A stretch of 64,000 nucleotides of DNA from Gemmatimonadota bacterium (GTDB taxonomy: Bacteria > Gemmatimonadota > Gemmatimonadetes > Gemmatimonadales > Gemmatimonadaceae). This document shows, one piece after another, positions 61,907 through 64,000 of the stretch (position 1 is the first letter of the stretch; every line of letters begins with the position of its first letter). Both the position numbers and the translations under genes were made by a program. A model generated the notes under the pieces. That model had not been told where the DNA came from, searched no databases, and worked only from the letters and a program-made list of their open reading frames with translations. The stretch covers positions 62,001-126,000 of the forward strand of contig VHBQ01000001.1 of assembly GCA_016871855.1 (NCBI GenBank), written 5' to 3'.

Positions 61907-63982
61907 ATGCTGTCACATCGTCGCCTGTTCGCCGCGCTGGTCGTCCTCGCCCTTGCCGCGCCGGGACTGGACGCGCAGTCGCGCCGCCCCATCACGTTCG
62001 AGGAGTTTGCGGCGACGCGCATCGTCTCCGACCCGCAGCTCTCCCCGGATGGCGCGTGGATCCTGTACACGGTGCGCAGCGCGGACCTCTCCGCGAATCG
62101 CCGTCCGGCGCGCACGTTCCTCGCGCCGGTCGCCGGCGGAGCAGCCCGCGCATGGCCGGACGAGAAGACGTCCATCAGCGAGCCGCGCTGGTCGCCCGAC
62201 GGCACGGCGATCGCGTACATCAGCGGCGGTCAACTCTGGATCGCGTCGGTGCAGGGCGGAGCGCCCAAGCAGCTGACCACCCTGACCGGCGGCGCGAGCG
62301 GCCCGGTGTGGGCGCCGACCGGCGATCGCATTGCGTTCGTGTCCGCCGTCTATCCCGAGTGCCGCGACGATGCCTGCAACGCGGCGAAGGACAAGGCGAA
62401 GAGCGAGAGCAAGGTGAAGGCGCACGTCGCCGACGACCTGCTCTTCCGCCACTGGAACGCCTACGACGAGGGGACGCGCTCGCACCTGTTTGTCGTGAAA
62501 CCGGATGGCGGGGATCTGCGCGACCTGATTCCAGGGGCGCGGTACGATGTGCCGCCGGGGCCGTTTGGGGGGAGCGAGGGATACACGTTCAGCGTGGACG
62601 GCCGGCAGCTCGCGTTCACCGCAAAAGACGACGGTGTGGCGAACGCTTGGACGACCGACATCAACCTGTACGGCATCGGCGTGGACGGCGGGACTCCACG
62701 CCTGGCAACCGGAGCGAACAAGGGAGCCGACCAGAACCCGGTGGCCTCGCCCGATGGCAAGTGGGGCTTCTACGCCTCCCAGCAGCGCGCAGGCTTCGAG
62801 GCCGATCGGTGGCGCCTGATGGCGATGGACGTGGCCAGCGGCGCGTTCCGCGAACTGCTGCCCACGTGGGACCGCAACGCGGACGCGATTGTCGCCGCGC
62901 CGGACGGCAAGTCGCTGCTGGTGATGGCGGGCGACCAGGGGCGCGACAAGTACTTCCGCGTGACGCTCGACGCGCAGGGCAACGCCAGCGCGCCGCAACC
63001 GGTGATCACCGAGCACAACAACACCCAGCTTTCCATCGCGAAGAACGGCACGGTGGCGTGGATCCGTGAATCGGCGTCGGCGCCGGGCGAAGTCTGGCTC
63101 GGCACGCTCGACGCGAACGGCGTGAGCAATCAACGCCGGTTCACGCACGAGAACCAGGCGCATCTTGCGCAGTTCGCCCTCAACCCGCTCGAGGATTTCT
63201 GGTTCACCGGCGCGAACGGCGTGAAGATCCACGGCTTCACGCTGAAGCCGCCGCAGTACGAAGCCGGGAAGAAGTTTCCGGTGCTGCTCCTCATCCACGG
63301 CGGTCCGCAGGGAGCCTGGCTCGACGCGTGGAGCACGCGCTGGAACTACCAGATGTTCGCCACGGCGGGATACGGCCTGGTGATCATCAACCCGACCGGC
63401 TCCACCGGCTACGGGCAGAAGCTCACCGACGGCGTCAGCCAGGACTGGGGCGGCAAGGTCTATGTGGACCTGATGAAGGGACTCGATGCCGCGCTCAAGG
63501 CGAATCCGTGGATGGACAGCACGCGCATGGCGGCGGCCGGCGGCTCGTACGGCGGCTACATGGTGAACTGGATCGCGGGGCACACGAACCGCTTCAAGGC
63601 GCTCGTCTCACACGCCGGGCCGTTCAATCTGGAGCACATGTACTCGGCGACCGAGGAGCTCTGGTTCCCCGAGTGGGAGTATGGCGGTCCGTTCTGGAAC
63701 CCCACGGCGATGGCGACGCAGTACCGCAAGTGGTCGCCTCACCTGTTCGCGAAGAACTTCAAGACGCCGACCCTGGTGATTCACGGCGAGCTCGACTATC
63801 GCGTGCCGTATACCGAGGGCATCTCGATGTTCACGTCACTGCGGCGGCAGGGGGTGGATGCGCGCATCCTGCTCTATCCGGATGAGGGGCACTGGATCCT
63901 CAAGCCGCAGAACAGCCAGTTGTGGTATCGCGAGTTCCATGGGTGGTTGGGGAAGTACTTGAATCGTGGGTTGGTGCCGTGA
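61907..63982 (+). CDS. Secreted S9-family prolyl oligopeptidase/dipeptidyl peptidase
   Basis: The 691-residue protein has a signal peptide (RLFAALVVLALAAPGLDAQ). The N-terminal beta-propeller shows repeated WSPDG/LSPDG blades (VSDPQLSPDGAWILYTV, EPRWSPDGTAIAYIS). The C-terminal alpha/beta hydrolase has LLIHGGPQGAW, catalytic Ser547 (GGSYGGYM), Asp630 (GELDYRVP) and His662 (DEGHWI). It releases di- or oligopeptides outside the cytoplasm, in line with the other secreted peptidases of this genome. Confidence 0.94.
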   Translation: MLSHRRLFAALVVLALAAPGLDAQSRRPITFEEFAATRIVSDPQLSPDGAWILYTVRSADLSANRRPARTFLAPVAGGAARAWPDEKTSISEPRWSPDGTAIAYISGGQLWIASVQGGAPKQLTTLTGGASGPVWAPTGDRIAFVSAVYPECRDDACNAAKDKAKSESKVKAHVADDLLFRHWNAYDEGTRSHLFVVKPDGGDLRDLIPGARYDVPPGPFGGSEGYTFSVDGRQLAFTAKDDGVANAWTTDINLYGIGVDGGTPRLATGANKGADQNPVASPDGKWGFYASQQRAGFEADRWRLMAMDVASGAFRELLPTWDRNADAIVAAPDGKSLLVMAGDQGRDKYFRVTLDAQGNASAPQPVITEHNNTQLSIAKNGTVAWIRESASAPGEVWLGTLDANGVSNQRRFTHENQAHLAQFALNPLEDFWFTGANGVKIHGFTLKPPQYEAGKKFPVLLLIHGGPQGAWLDAWSTRWNYQMFATAGYGLVIINPTGSTGYGQKLTDGVSQDWGGKVYVDLMKGLDAALKANPWMDSTRMAAAGGSYGGYMVNWIAGHTNRFKALVSHAGPFNLEHMYSATEELWFPEWEYGGPFWNPTAMATQYRKWSPHLFAKNFKTPTLVIHGELDYRVPYTEGISMFTSLRRQGVDARILLYPDEGHWILKPQNSQLWYREFHGWLGKYLNRGLVP

Positions 63983-63986
63983 GGGT

Positions 63987-64000
63987 GACGGCGGACGGTG
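63987..64000 (+). repeat. Start of heptamer element A7, cut by window end
   Basis: Two units (GACGGCG, GACGGTG) begin 5 bases after the S9 peptidase stop and run off the window. This matches the usual placement right behind a stop codon. Confidence 0.7.

Overview
The window is a GC-rich (roughly two-thirds G+C), gene-dense bacterial chromosome segment with many GTG starts and frequent 4-base ATGA/GTGA stop-start overlaps. The gene mix suggests Gemmatimonadota: large secreted peptidases of many families (M1, M8, M14, M16, S9), secreted amidohydrolases, Ser/Thr kinases with membrane-anchored tails, small secreted proteins ending in TonB-plug-like motifs, a fused 2-oxoacid dehydrogenase E1 and a long-form IspH. 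That assignment is inference from family content; there is no rRNA or tRNA here to confirm it. I saw no phage, transposase, CRISPR or plasmid genes.

Layout. 1-7.7 kb (+): the end of a FadJ-like beta-oxidation protein, an M14 carboxypeptidase, proline dehydrogenase, a small unknown, RsgA, a TPR protein, an RsrA-like zinc anti-sigma and MoaB. 7.9-12.3 kb (-): M1 peptidase, OsmC protein, amidohydrolase, CsaA. 12.4-18.8 kb: two thioredoxin-like [2Fe-2S] proteins around an M16 peptidase, then small unknowns and a YtcJ-type amidohydrolase. 18.4-19.2 kb: a convergent pair of paralogous lipoproteins. 19.3-22 kb (-): a thioredoxin-fold protein and an E1 alpha-beta fusion. 22.2-26 kb (+): a secreted lectin-like protein, a stand-alone NFACT-R protein, two alpha/beta hydrolases, a candidate structured RNA and an HNH nuclease. 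26-35.5 kb: Ada/Ogt methyltransferase, NAD synthetase, a class A PBP, an orphan sensor-like protein, a leishmanolysin-like lipoprotein and its partner. 35.6-38.2 kb (-): Lon. 38.5-42.5 kb (+): two Ser/Thr kinases. 42.5-54.9 kb: tandem plug-like proteins, hydrolases, a DEAD helicase, a pseudopilin, a selenoprotein with pfkA, a DEIH helicase and an ECF sigma factor. 55-64 kb: CGNR regulator, YjjX, thioesterase, SthA-like flavoprotein, IspH, mutarotase-like protein, TerC, cupin and S9 peptidase.

Most notable. (1) At 49511-49747 a 78-residue SelW/Rdx-family protein reads through an in-frame TGA as selenocysteine (CxxU), with a bSECIS-like hairpin at the right distance; conventional ORF calling misses it. 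(2) At 25397-25626 a run of successive hairpins ends in a strong terminator just before an HNH endonuclease gene, which looks like an unassigned structured RNA. (3) Many intergenic spaces hold long inverted repeats. One family has arms built of the heptamer GACGGTD (seven loci). Another has arms around GAGGAGGTAGAGGCGAAGGG (three loci, one a perfect 38-bp inverted repeat). A pair at 7720-7941 carries the same apical loop on two different stems, each in the sense orientation of its own upstream gene. Some of these repeats run into coding sequence and supply protein termini.
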